DNA from: Vishniacozyma victoriae
Lineage: Eukaryota; Basidiomycota; Tremellomycetes; Tremellales; Bulleribasidiaceae
Length of the DNA: 64,000 bases
NCBI GenBank assembly: GCA_017654735.1
Contig: JADPYG010000088.1
Span: forward strand, 2,418,001 to 2,482,000
Direction of reading: 5' to 3'
This document shows, in pieces, positions 36,853 to 47,768 of the stretch (its first letter is position 1; every line of letters begins with the position of its first letter). The notes beneath the pieces were generated by a model, which saw only the letters and a list, made by a program, of their open reading frames with translations, made no database searches and was not told the DNA's origin. A program made the position numbers and the translations under genes.

Positions 36853-37772
36853 CTTGATATGTATGTATATATGTATTGGTAAACTGATGACAGTCAGCTA
36901 ATCATCCATATATCTGCTTTGTTCAACGGTGGTAATGGTGGTGACGGTGGATGAAAGTAACCGGACCCGGGGTAAATTATAACCGGATCTGGAGTCCCTT
37001 TGTTCCCCACCGGCAGTAGATAGCAATGGAGATGGGATGAGGATGAGAACTCACAATTAAAGAAGAGGAAGGAGTGAAGTAGTGGGAATGTATACAGGAT
37101 ACCTCACAGACCTTTCTACATATATACCACGCCCGGTCCCAAAGGATATATACGGCACTCCCGCATCGACCCGAATGATTTCGAACGCGACTATCAACTT
37201 CAACCAACTTTGGAAAGACTGGAACCCCGCGATTATCGAATCCATCGGACAACATCGGATTAAACCGGATTGTTCCTTGCAATCAACCAATCTTGATTTC
37301 AGAGGATGTAATTGATCGGAGACTTTCGGTTTTGGATCCACGTGCTTACCCTGAACTCTTTGATGGGAGACGGATCATTGTCTAGCCGAGGAGCCCACTT
37401 TCCGCTACCTGGTGAGGGATGGACACGGGCAGTGCACGGAGTGTGATAGACCGCATCTCACCTAGCATAGCTGGATTGTGCTCTGCATACATCCATAAAA
37501 TCGAGTTGTCACCCGGAACAGACCGTATCTACACACCGCCACGGAATATTCGAAATCGCCAGGTTCGAAATAGTAAATTCGAAAATATCAAGATCCCTCC
37601 GGACTCCGGGAATACCCGGAGCTATGAACTACGGTGTCATGACATGGTACATGAATGCATCATATCGGCTCTGCCTAATGGGTCGTTACATGTCATTATC
37701 GATCCGCGAGCTACCTTGCTCTCTTTCAGGATCCGCGCTTATCTGTCACACCGGTCCGGGCCTCGAGACTAC
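36853..37772. promoter_or_regulatory. Long upstream region of PCK1
   Basis: This 920-bp gap lies between the PCK1 start and the KU70 stop. It holds three direct copies of AACCGGA (36959-36965, 36981-36987, 37263-37269) and several other CCGG-centred sites around 37590-37620 and 37750-37760. I see no conserved open frame and no RNA gene. The length and motif density fit a regulated gluconeogenic promoter. The factor that binds is unknown. Confidence 0.4.
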
Positions 37773-40568
37773 CTACTTCTTACTCTTCTTGCCTGTTGCA
37801 TTCTGTTCGAGATGGGCCGATATTGCCTCTACCATATCCGCCTTCTTTGTTTTTCCGGTGAGGGATACTTCTGCCTCGTCAGCTGATACTATGGGTGAGA
37901 CGTGGAACTTACGATGAAATTTCGCCCAATCCCTCAATTCAGCTACTTTCAACTATTCATCAGCTCACTCCCAAGACTATCTATGGGAGCTTACACTGGA
38001 AATAGATCCATTCCTCCAAGCAGCCTCTATATCTTCCAGATCACCCTCATCAACTTCAACTTTATGTACAGTCCTCTTTGTGCCCCCCTTCAACGTCTCC
38101 ACTGCTCTAGGATCTTCTTTTATGGCGTTATTCCATTGTTCCATGTATTTACCTGCTATCTTGTGCATCCCACCGTGTTTCGGGAATGTCTTGTCCAAGT
38201 CGGCTATGGTATCTGGGTCGGAGGTATCGAAATCCTCTTCGAAAGCTAGAGCTTGTAGTTGAGCGTAATGGTACGCTAGTGCTACCCATCAGCTCCGACT
38301 TCGCTGAGAAGCAGGCAGCTCACATGGATTGGGATAAGCGTCTGGATTGTAATAACCATGCCTTGATTTCAATCGCGTAACAATCTTCTCCATCATCAAT
38401 ACCTGCTGTTCCGTCCCTGATCATCAGCTCCTTCCATAATTACTAGACATGACGCACCGATATCCTCACTACCCGTGATTATCTTGGGTGGTGCCCTAAT
38501 ATCATCCCGATAAGGTAGAACAACAATGTGGAATCCAGGAGGCATTTCCTGAGATTTACCATCTGCCGACATCTCCTCAGGTTGGGGGATGAGGACAGCA
38601 AATTCAGGTTGGGTATTACGTCTGAATCGACAGAGGGCGAGGGCGTGTTTATTTAGTTTCGTACATGATTGAAGTAGCGCGGAGAACGTTCTTGTTGAGC
38701 CCGTGTATGTCTGCTTGTCAGCTGACGCCCGAAGTCGAAAGCTCACGTTTTCGTCGGGGTAGATGAAGTAGGAGTGCTTGATATTCTCGTCTATTTGGAG
38801 TAGGTCGGCGGATTGGAAACCAAGGATCTTGATTTCTGATATCAGCACTGTCAGGTGATCAGACTTACGAGGAGGAACACCCATAGACTTCATCTCGGCG
38901 ACCTCGGAATCAGTAAACCTCAACTGACTCGTCAGCCAAATGTCCTACACGGGAGCAATCAGACTCACTCGAGTCTTAGCCACCACTCTAGGCTTCACGT
39001 CCTCCGTCACCGTGGCAGTAGGTTCAGCTTCCATAGCTTCATCCTCCTCTTCTCCCTCATCTCGACGCCGCCTCCTCTCCTCGTCCCTCTTCAAAACTTC
39101 ATCAGCAATCATTTGATTTCCCTGTAATTGCGCATCTGATTCCCACCAGTTCTTCTCAAGGATATTCTTGACGGATGATTCTTTACCGAATTGGAATGCG
39201 TGTCCGATTTCTTCGGGTCGGAGGACTGCTCCTGTTTCCTAGTTGTTTAGCTGTGCCCGAGTCGAGGAGTCGAGGGAGCTTACGGCTGAAGTATATTCTG
39301 ATCTCGTGACTACTTCTTCCACGGTCTGACCCCTCATCCTGACATATTTCGGCTGGCCTTTTCCTTGTTCCGATACTAGCGCATATCTGATATCAGCTCT
39401 ATCTCTGCTTGGAAGTCGCAGCTTACCCAGAGACACCAATTTCAATATCCCCATTCTTGCCCCCAATCTTGAGCGGTATACTAAACTGCACCCTTTTCGG
39501 AGCTTGCTTAATGACTAGATCATTCATGATCTCCTGCAACTTCTGCAGACCTTCTTCATCCGGCTCCTCTCCTGATGGGTCATCTTGGTTTTCGTCCCTG
39601 TTCAAGATGTCCTGCCATTAGTCCTTCCTCGCTTGAAACCGGAAGGGACTTACATTCCAGTAGATTGTCGGATTGAATCGATGTGTTGGGCGGTCTACGA
39701 AGAAAGTGTTGATTGTTATTCCGTATGTATCGAGATCCTGTTAGTCAGCTCACACCCTTCTCTGTTCAAGGATGATGGCCTACACCAAAGGTAGTTCGTG
39801 CAGCTTGTCTGGTCGAGCTAGATCCCGGTGGTTCATCATTGTCAGTGACCAAGAACACCCTCTTGTTTCCATTCATCCTCGATCCACTGCCATCAGTACC
39901 GGTCCATCCCAGGGAAGATCACTCACGCATCACGAAAGATGAAATTGCAAGTGACGAGCACTTCGGCGATATTCAGTTCTTTGTCCTTGTCGCATGGCGG
40001 GAAAGTCTCTCCCAATATGGCAGGCTGTGTCGTTTTCGTATCCTCCTCCTCATCGTCTTGTAGATACTGGCTATTTGCCGTTTCCATCAATTTGATAACT
40101 TTCTTGATTTCCTCTGCATTGATCGTTTGTAAGGGCTGATACACGAAAGTTCCGGGTTTGTAGTTCCCCGAAGAAGATGAAGAGACTTTATCAGGCTTCT
40201 ATTAGCTCCTGTATATGTTCAAAGGGGTACTCACATCGATGTTATACAGCAGTAATCCCACACTATCCGCTGGCCCAGTGATCACTTTCCCCTTCTCAAT
40301 CTTCACTACAGCCTCTAGCACCTGATGTAATGCACTCTTACCCCTGATTATTCCAGCCTCATTCTTCTCATCCGCCTGGGGTCGTTGCATGGACGTACTG
40401 GCATCGATACAAAATAGGATATGATCCCTAGCAGCATATTGATACTATCATCAGCTTCCATCTCTTACCAAAACAAACCTCGGATCTAATGAGATCATCA
40501 TCGTCGCCTCCTTCTAAGGAATCCCATGATGGGACATCTCGTGGTCTGTCACCGTAATACGATGTCAT
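37773..40568 (-). CDS. KU70: Ku70 subunit of the Ku DNA end-binding complex
   Basis: The start at 40568 gives MTSYYGDRPRDVPSWDSLEG, then a vWA-like domain (HILFCIDASTSMQRPQADEK, LHQVLEAVVKIEKGKVITGP, VGLLLYNID, RVFLVTDNDEPPG). The beta-barrel core follows: QFSIPLKIG..., VSEQGKGQPKYVRMRGQ, RPEEIGHAFQFGKE, IKILGFQSADLLQIDENIKH and GSTRTFSALLQSCTKLNKHA. A helical arm and a C-terminal SAP domain come last (LKVAELRDWAKFHQ, VSLTGKTKKADMVEAISAHL). The SAP domain marks it as Ku70, not Ku80. Ku70 binds broken DNA ends for non-homologous end joining and protects telomeres. More than ten short introns are present, and the end GKKSKK-stop is at 37773. It is divergent from GLO1. Confidence 0.92.
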
Positions 40569-40934
40569 GGTGCTGGATTGAATAGTACAGAAAGTGGTCT
40601 GAACAGTTAGACGTCTCGAGTGGAGGTGAAGTGGCCCCGCGTCAAGTTGACTAACCCTCTTGAAAGGGGGTATCAGATAAGGATGTTGTGATTCAATGCT
40701 CGACCCTTACTTTAGGAGGTATCTTCGCATGAATGCTCTGTGAAGGCAGTCGTTCGTAGGAAGACGTTCTTATGCTCATGTATGGACATCAACCTACCGC
40801 TATGCAGTGTCGAAACACCCAGGTGAATGAATCCCAGGTCGGTACTCGGTAAATGATGACGTCCTCGGTGGAGGTCACTTTCACTACTCCAATGAGTATA
40901 GAACCCAATCCCTAATAGAATCTCTCTACCATAT
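40569..40934. promoter_or_regulatory. Divergent promoter of KU70 and GLO1
   Basis: This is a 366-bp gap between two start codons. A CGCGTCAA element lies at 40638-40645, 70 bp from the KU70 ATG. I see no open frame or RNA gene. Confidence 0.4.
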
Positions 40935-41777
40935 ATGCTATCATTATTAGCAAAACGTACAAACCTCACAACTCGATCTTTATATACTACCACAAGATTA
41001 GCAAAGATGTCTACCGCTTCTGACCCCTCTACCTATATCTTCAACCATACCATGTTTAGGTATGTTCCCTCCCCAATCCTGGGTGTTCGGCGATTGATGA
41101 TGCAGGATCAAGGATCCTAAGGTATCTATTGAGTGGTATGAGCGAGTTCTTGGTATGAAGGTAAGTCAACACTCTGATCCGACCTATCTTGTCTGCCCTT
41201 GGGACCGAGAGGAGATCCATGTTGAGCTACTGCTAACTATTAATAGCTTGTCCGAGAATCCCCAGGAGGTGAGCTTATCTCCTCATTGTGACGACCCAGC
41301 TGACATTTAGGTGATTTCACCAACTACTTCCTCGCTTTCCCCCGAGGATTCCAAGGACAGGATATCGATTCCATGTCCAAGGAAGACAAGTCCGCACTCC
41401 TAGCCAGGAGGGAGGGTGTCCTAGAGCTATGCCACAACTGGGGAACTGGTCAGTCCCTCCATCCTTCCCATCACACGTAGCAAGACGCTGACAAGCAGAG
41501 AAGGATGACTCCTTCAAGGGATACGCATCCGGAAACGATGATGTTGGAAAAGGTTTCGGACATATTTGCGTAGCTGTCGATAACCTCGAAGCTGCTGTCA
41601 AGAGGTTCGATGAGGAGGGAGTCAAGTTCAAGAAGAGGCCCGAGGAGGGTAAGATGAGGGTGAGTCACAATTGTGGATACATGGATCGAATGCTGATGAT
41701 AGCACATTGCCTTCATTTACGACCCCGATGGATACTGGGTTGAGATCATTGCTCACGGTGGAAAGCCCCTTGTCTAG
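40935..41777 (+). CDS. GLO1: Glyoxalase I (lactoylglutathione lyase), with possible mitochondrial leader
   Basis: The enzyme isomerises the methylglyoxal-glutathione hemithioacetal to S-lactoylglutathione. After five introns the protein reads YIFNHTMFRIKDPKVSIEWY, ERVLGMKLVRESPGGDFTNY, GVLELCHNWGT, GKGFGHICVAVDNLEAAVKR and HIAFIYDPDGYWVEIIAHGG. These carry the metal-binding Glu and His residues of the single-domain eukaryotic enzyme. Two in-frame starts exist. ATG 40935 adds MLSLLAKRTNLTTRSLYTTT, a basic segment with no acidic residue that looks like a mitochondrial presequence. ATG 41007 (MSTASDPSTY) begins the usual cytosolic form and has the better context (A at -3, against T at -3 for the first). 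Leaky scanning could make both forms. Confidence 0.93.
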
Positions 41778-41888
41778 GCGTAGGACTGAAGAGGAAGGAT
41801 GGAAGTTAGTACTTAGTACAAGTCAAATGCAAAGTTGCACAAACGTCCTCGAAGCAGTATCAAGATATACATCACTACAAAACAAGTT

Positions 41889-44800
41889 CTAATATGGAAT
41901 ACCACTATTGATCAGCTCATCCCATCAATCAAGGGAAATACTCACTTCTGCATCTTCTGGAACCCATCATAGAAATTACTCCTCATATTCTCATGAGCAT
42001 TCTTGATAACCCCGTGCATGTACTTAGCAGCAGCCCTCTCATTCAATTGCAATTGGAATCTATCCCTCAATCTCTTAATTGTTGGTTCACCTTTGAATGA
42101 AGGTAAGCCTGTTCCGAGCATCAAATGGACGGCATCGACTAGTTGATCTGCGTGTGGTCGAATCGCTAGGAAGGCTTTGATGGTGAGTTCCGTGAATGTC
42201 TTGTAGCCTTCGGAGTCTTTTCCACCCATCACTGCTACCATTTCGTGGGTGAGTTTGAACGAGTTTGGCTCGAATTTGATTCCCTGCTCATTAGCTCTTT
42301 GTTCTTACTGTACATGCGGTTGCTCACTCCGGGACCAATGTCGAACAAGAACCCAAAGTCTGCATATCAGCATACCACCTCAGCACAGGGACGAGTGCGG
42401 CTTACCGATATGAACGATATGACCCTCGCCATCAATCATGATATTTCCATTATGTCTATCCTTGATTTGCAGGATATAACAAGCCACAGAATAAGCAGCC
42501 ATACTCTGGATAAATTGCCACCTAGCCCCCTTGAACTCTTCACTATTCACCCCACCATACGTATCGACGAAAAACGCGTACAGATCATTCACTTTCGTCC
42601 TACCCATCTCGTCCCTCGAGGTGGCGTTGGGTACGACATCGATAATTCCACATCCGGGTGCGGTAGCTAGGACACGATACGGGAAGAGGTAGAGGTCGAG
42701 TCCGACTTGATTAAATACGTTCTTGAACATTGCAATTACTTGGAGTGCAAGGACATCTTGGCGACAGTCGTCTCCTACTTTGAAAATTGCGCCTTGCCAG
42801 ACATCGTATTTCTTCTTGATTATTTGGGAATCGTCCTCGGTAGAGCCGGTGCTTGCTTCGCATTTCTCTTTCTGTACCTTGAATGTAGCCATGAACGGTG
42901 CCTACTAATCAGTACCTGATCGTGACCCGTCCAGTAATCCTACCTTGGCGTGACTCTGTAGTGGTCGACCTGACTTTCGATCCAAGTCAATGACCTCACC
43001 ATCTGGATTACTAGGTAAATAAACCCCGACTTCCAACTTGATCTTTGCCATTTCCTCATCAATCTTGGCCTAATCGTCAGCCTCATGATTATCATCATAG
43101 GACCGCAAACGCACCTTTTTCTCGGGTTTCGATTTCTTGATATAAGGCTTCAATTTCCCAGAGATAGAAGTAACCTCCTCAAAGAACCCGAACTCAAGTT
43201 CATAGAACGCCTTGGCTTTTCCACTGAGTCCAGCTACAATCATATCGATCATTCTGTCCAGCATAGGCTTCATTGGATCCGGCAATGACTATCATCAGCA
43301 TTCCTCTAGAAAGAATAAGCTTACAGCATCGTCATCCTTGTACGTGTTCGCTTTCATATTCCATATAATCTGATGACAGAACAACTGAGAGATCTTGGAT
43401 GTTTCGAAAATGAACCTCTCTACATATCCTAATCCATCTGAACGAAGGGCTTGTACACATTGGGGTACGAAGAAGAAAGTGAGGTCTACCGGATGCTGTT
43501 CGAGGACTCGCATTGCGTATTGGAGGATTAGAGGGTGATTTCCGTATCGTGGATGGAAGTAGACCAAGGCAGAGACGGGTGGGACAGGTGCCCAGACTGG
43601 TAGCCACTACCTGTCAGTCACTGATCTTTACAAAGACGATAGATGTACCTGTAAAGCCCTCCTCGTGGCTGGATCGAACTTGTCACCTAGGAGGTAGAAG
43701 ATAGCTTCCGATACCCCGATAACGGCCTTGGGATCGGATCGTACCAGCCTAGTCAACTCATTCTGGACAGCTGGATACTTGAATCGTTCTCCCATATGAA
43801 CAGCCATCGACGGCGAGATCCTCCATGCCTTGGCAACAAGCTTGGTCCATTCAGCCTGTCCATGAGCACATTTCAATATTCACGCGAACCAAAAGGGACA
43901 TACCAGTGAGACCGACTTCTCAAGTTGACCAGCTTTACCACCTTGATGTTGGACATTGACAACATCTTTCCATACTGTCAATCGCGAGATCTCACTCTCG
44001 ACAAGCAATTGGAGGATGCGAACTCGATCGCGGTGTCGGGCATTGTAGTCGCCTAGTGAAGTGTATCCTGATTGTCAGCTTTCAGTAATACCAGCACAAA
44101 AGAGCTGACCTCGGATAAGGAATGCAGGTGGTCGATCGGTAAGGGATGTAGTCGAGTGATCACCTTGAACAGTATCTTCCTGGATGGCGGTGAGGAAGTC
44201 ATGCAGTAGCTCTAGCTCTCCAGCCACTTGTCCCCTATCTGATCCGAAAGACCACCTATCAATCAGCTAAATCAGCGACGAAGGTTTGGCAGCTTACTGA
44301 GGCCTAGACGAGAACCAGGCGAAAACGGCATTGTACAACCTCTCTCTGAACCTCAATTCCAATAGGGACTCCATCCGACTACTAGCAAGTATCTGGAATC
44401 CGAATAACAATAATGAAAATCGGACTTCTCGAGCTAGACAATGGGTACTGCTTGTCAGCTTAGTCTCCGCAATATCGGGATTAGAAACTGACCTCATTTT
44501 CTTAGCTGCTCCCAATGATCGCATAAGTAGTCGGACGAGAGAGACAGTCACTCCTGCCTCCCTATTCTTCATTCCCTGGTATTGTGTCGCCAAGACCTTG
44601 ATTAGGAGGTGATGAGGTCTTAACATCTTGTTTGCTTTTGACATTTCCAAGTCCATCGTCTTCTTGTCACTTGGCGTATATTCAATTGGGACCTCGAATG
44701 GATCGGTGTAGCTGCCCATGAGCCAGAAGGTCTTCGGAAAAACGAGAGGGCTTACTTCATCGAAGTACTGAACAACCCCTTGTTCCTCCTGATAGTATCC

Positions 44801-45286
44801 AACCAACCCGCAGTAATCTCCCCAAATATCGTAACTTCAGCATCTACCCTCTGTTTCAATACTTTGGTCCAGGTCTCAACTCCCGCAGAGATAGCGAGAG
44901 GAGTAAACATAGCCATAGGTAGAGCTACTATGTAGTGTAGGAGATCCCTATCCAATGCAGTCGAAGAGAGGAGGACGGAAGATGCTCTCTCTAGAAGGGA
45001 CCGAGTATCGGCCAGTGGAACTGGGCGGTTTCTGGTTTGGACTGCATCGATTGTATCTTCGAAAGAGTCCTTCAAGTCCTGTAGGGACTTCTCGGAGCCA
45101 GCTTGGGAAGTCTCGGCTTGAGGCTGGATGTCAACTGGGAGCTTTTATCCGGGAGGTGAGCGTACCTCCTCCTTCACCGCATCTTTCTTCTCCAAAGCTT
45201 GGATTATCAGAGAATGAATTGGCTCGTCGAGGCTGTGAAGATGTCAGCTAGGTCACTATCACAGATCTGATAGCTTACCAGTCCAT
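41889..45286 (-). CDS. STT4: Phosphatidylinositol 4-kinase Stt4 (PI4K type III alpha), short form
   Basis: The C-terminal half matches Stt4 closely: GEITAGWLDTIRRNKGLFST, EVSPLVFPKTFWLMGSYTDP, a helical (PIK) domain, and then the lipid kinase. The kinase shows WQGAIFKVGDDCRQDVLALQ (ATP-binding Lys), GCGIIDVVPNATSRDEMG, LQIKDRHNGNIMIDGEGH (catalytic loop), DFGFLFDIGPG and FELTIKAFLAIRP-like blocks. A last small exon gives the NGIPY end typical of the family. The first exon is only 8 nt (ATG GAC TG), splicing to CLDEPIHSLIIQALEKKDAV. About fifteen introns are present and I estimate about 880 residues, whereas Stt4 and PI4KA are usually near 1,900-2,100. The N-terminal solenoid is therefore missing here, and the divergent RBM18 gene 160 bp away leaves no room for it. 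Confidence 0.87.
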
Positions 45287-45376
45287 CGTTATAGCGTATC
45301 TGTATAACGAAATGTGCTGTGAACTTGTCAAGGGAGAGGAAAGAGACGTCACCCGAGACCATCACCCGAATTTGAA

Positions 45377-45385
45377 TCACGTGAC
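45377..45385. promoter_or_regulatory. TCACGTGAC E-box in the STT4/RBM18 bidirectional promoter
   Basis: A palindromic CACGTG (45378-45383) sits in TCACGTGAC, midway in the 160-bp gap between the two divergent start codons. It matches the Cbf1/bHLH consensus of yeasts. It is the only CACGTG in this gap. Confidence 0.45.
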
Positions 45386-45446
45386 TAAAACCCCTATCAA
45401 CCTTTGTTGATGAGCTACTGCTCCTCCTCCTTCACTCTACATCACC

Positions 45447-46422
45447 ATGCAATCCGACTCCCGAGCCCTCCTCACATCCAACGCCACAGCTTCGTCCTCT
45501 TCAGCAGCTGGAAAGCCTGATCGACTGTATGTCGGGAACTTATCTCCCTCGGTCGACGAATATACCTTGATTCAGGTTTTCCAGAAATATGGTCAGATCA
45601 CTAAATTGGATTTCATGTTTCACAAGACCGGAGTGTTGAAGGGGAAACCTAGGGGATATGCATTCGTAGAGTTCTCAAGTAAGGATGTGAGCCTCTTTGT
45701 CCCGTACAAACGACAGTAACGGTTGAGCTGATGGTAGGACGCGTTGAAAGCCATGGTCAAGCTACATGATAGACTACTGAGAGGAAGGAAATTAGTAGTC
45801 ACTAGTGCTAGCTCGGTATGTCCTCGTATTGACCTACTTGATATAAGCTGACACCAGTCTACCTCAAATGACATACCGCTTTACACTAATAAAGGCCGTC
45901 GTTCAGAGCCCGCAAAGACCACAACCCTGTCACTACTCAAACAATCGCGTAAACCACAATCGTCAGCTCTCCTCCCTTCAGAATGACAAAAGCTGATGAA
46001 GTAGTGCGGCCGCACAGATAGCTGCCATGGAAGCTAAACTTGCTTCTTTACAAAGTCGGAAACCCGCAGATGAGGACTATGTTCCTGGACAAGGGATCGA
46101 TTCCAAGTTCGTTCCACCACCACGCGATACGACCCCGAGGTCGGGGACGGCAACGCCGGCAGAGATGGATTTGGATGAAGAGATGGGATTAGATGCTGCC
46201 ACTAAAGCTGCTGATGAGTTGGAGAGGGAGTTTGAGCTAGAGATCGCTGGAAGACAGGTATCGGAAGATAGAGAGCGGTCTGCTTCGCTGGATGCTGGAA
46301 GGGAGAGGACGGCGTCTAGGGAGGCATCGGTACCCCAGGAGAAGGAGGTTGAGGAGACGAAAAAGCAGCAGGTGTTCCAAAAGGGTTTGGCGGGTCTGCC
46401 AAAGAAGCCGTCATTCTTGTAA
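45447..46422 (+). CDS. RBM18: RBM18-like single-RRM protein
   Basis: One RNA-recognition motif lies near residues 25-105: RNP2 is RLYVGNLSPSVDEY and RNP1 is KGKPRGYAFVEFSSKD, with VFQKYGQITKLDFMFHKTG between them and LHDRLLRGRKLVVTSA at the end. The HKTG/S...GxPRGYxFV arrangement matches human RBM18, a poorly studied RRM protein. After the RRM, spliced exons give NDIPLYTNKGRRSEP and SAAAQIAAMEAKLASLQSRK. An acidic, Arg-rich tail follows and ends GLAGLPKKPSFL. Three introns are removed. The function in fungi is unknown. It is divergent from STT4 and converges on the CutC gene (118-bp gap). Confidence 0.82.
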
Positions 46423-46540
46423 CATTGCCATGTCGTGTCGTGTCATGCATGCTGCCGTTGTACATGTCTAGTCTAGCGTATTTGATTCCCTGTTCCCACA
46501 GATTCGGCTGGATCCTATTCTACTTTAGGTCTACCTCATA

Positions 46541-47618
46541 TCAAGGCATCTTCCCGACATCATCGATGACCTTGAACACCGCCATAATCTTGCTCTCCTT
46601 CAAGGTCCAAACCTGATTGGACCCGAAACCAAATTTGGTCAAAGCCTCTTCGAGAGGTTTGTACGACTCTCCATGTATCTGCTCCGATTGATAGTCCTCG
46701 ACTGGGACCGCTTCGCTTGCCGTCAAGTGAATCTCAGTGATGCGAGGGAGTTCTCTCAAGAGATCAGGCAGATTATTTGCGTTGATTCCTGAACCAGGCA
46801 AAATCGAAATACGAGGTCCAGTGGCCTGCATCAAGCTTTTGAGGTTCTCTCGTCCATCCCAGGCAGTACTGGCTCCTCCACTTGGCTATTAGCATCATGT
46901 CTCGCGGATGAGCTCACCTGGTCAGGATGCGAGTCATATTGGACGTCCCAGAATTATTTTTGAGTTTTGATATCGCTGGATATCAGCCCGGTTGTCAGCC
47001 ACGATAGCATTGAGTCTTACCATCGACTTGCATGCTCATCAAGTCTATCGCTCGGTGAAACGTCACGGGGAAAGGTTCTGCAGCTTTGCATAATCTGATA
47101 TCAGCATGAGCGATCCTACTGGAGACCCTCCACTCACCTGGTCATACTGGGGAAATCGATAGTACGGGCTGGAGTGAGGCATCCAAAGACAAAACCAGCT
47201 ACCTCTTCTTGTTTCAGACTGAAAATCTCAATCTCCTCCTCCATCATTGCAATCTCGTCTTCTGTGTAGGTGAAATTCCCGATGCGTGGCCTGATCATGA
47301 CCTGAGGTCATCAATATCAGCAGTAGGGCAGGGACGCACCATGATATCGATATCGGGCAGGAGCTTGCGTATGGACCGCAACAATCCAATGGATGGAGTC
47401 ATACCACCACCTGTGTATCAGGTTGACTCTTGATGGAGATACATACCGTGAATGAGATTTGAACATAACTCAATCCTCCATTTGACCCTTCCCTCGAATT
47501 CGGCTGCTACTTCCTGGACCCTTTTCCGTTAGTGCCAGTTTACTCTGGTGTGAGACACATACGTGCGAGCTGATTGGATTGAATCCAAGCATACTTCAAT
47601 GGTAATTTGCCTCCCCAT
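46541..47618 (-). CDS. CutC family protein (copper homeostasis)
   Basis: The start at 47618 gives MGRQITIEVCLDSIQSARTV, and spliced exons continue RVKWRIELCSNLIHGGGMTP, SIGLLRSIRKLLPDIDIMVM and IRPRIGNFTYTEDEIAMMEE. Later come EEVAGFVFGCLTPARTIDFP, PFPVTFHRAIDLM and ILTSGGASTAWDGRENLKSL. The protein closes with GPRISILPGSGINANNL. This is the complete CutC TIM-barrel pattern, including the RPR, FHRA, LTSGG and LPGSGI blocks. The family is linked to copper tolerance, but its biochemical role is unsettled. An insertion (VAAEFEGRVKWR) sits where most members have AGADR. About seven short introns are removed. It is divergent from the ABC ATPase across 150 bp. Confidence 0.88.
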
Positions 47619-47768
47619 TCCACTCCAGAAATGTTGAAAGTGATAAAGGACGACCGACGATCAGCGCGTCCTCGAATCAAGTGGGGAAGTGGGGACCTCG
47701 ACTCGATATTTCGGGGATTACCTACATTCATTCACTTTTACATTCCACTCGCTCGACGTAAATAGGGA

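Noticed and set aside
36853..37772. A coding gene in the long gap between PCK1 and KU70
   Set aside because: Open frames there are short, overlap on both strands and show no conserved motifs or exon-intron pattern.
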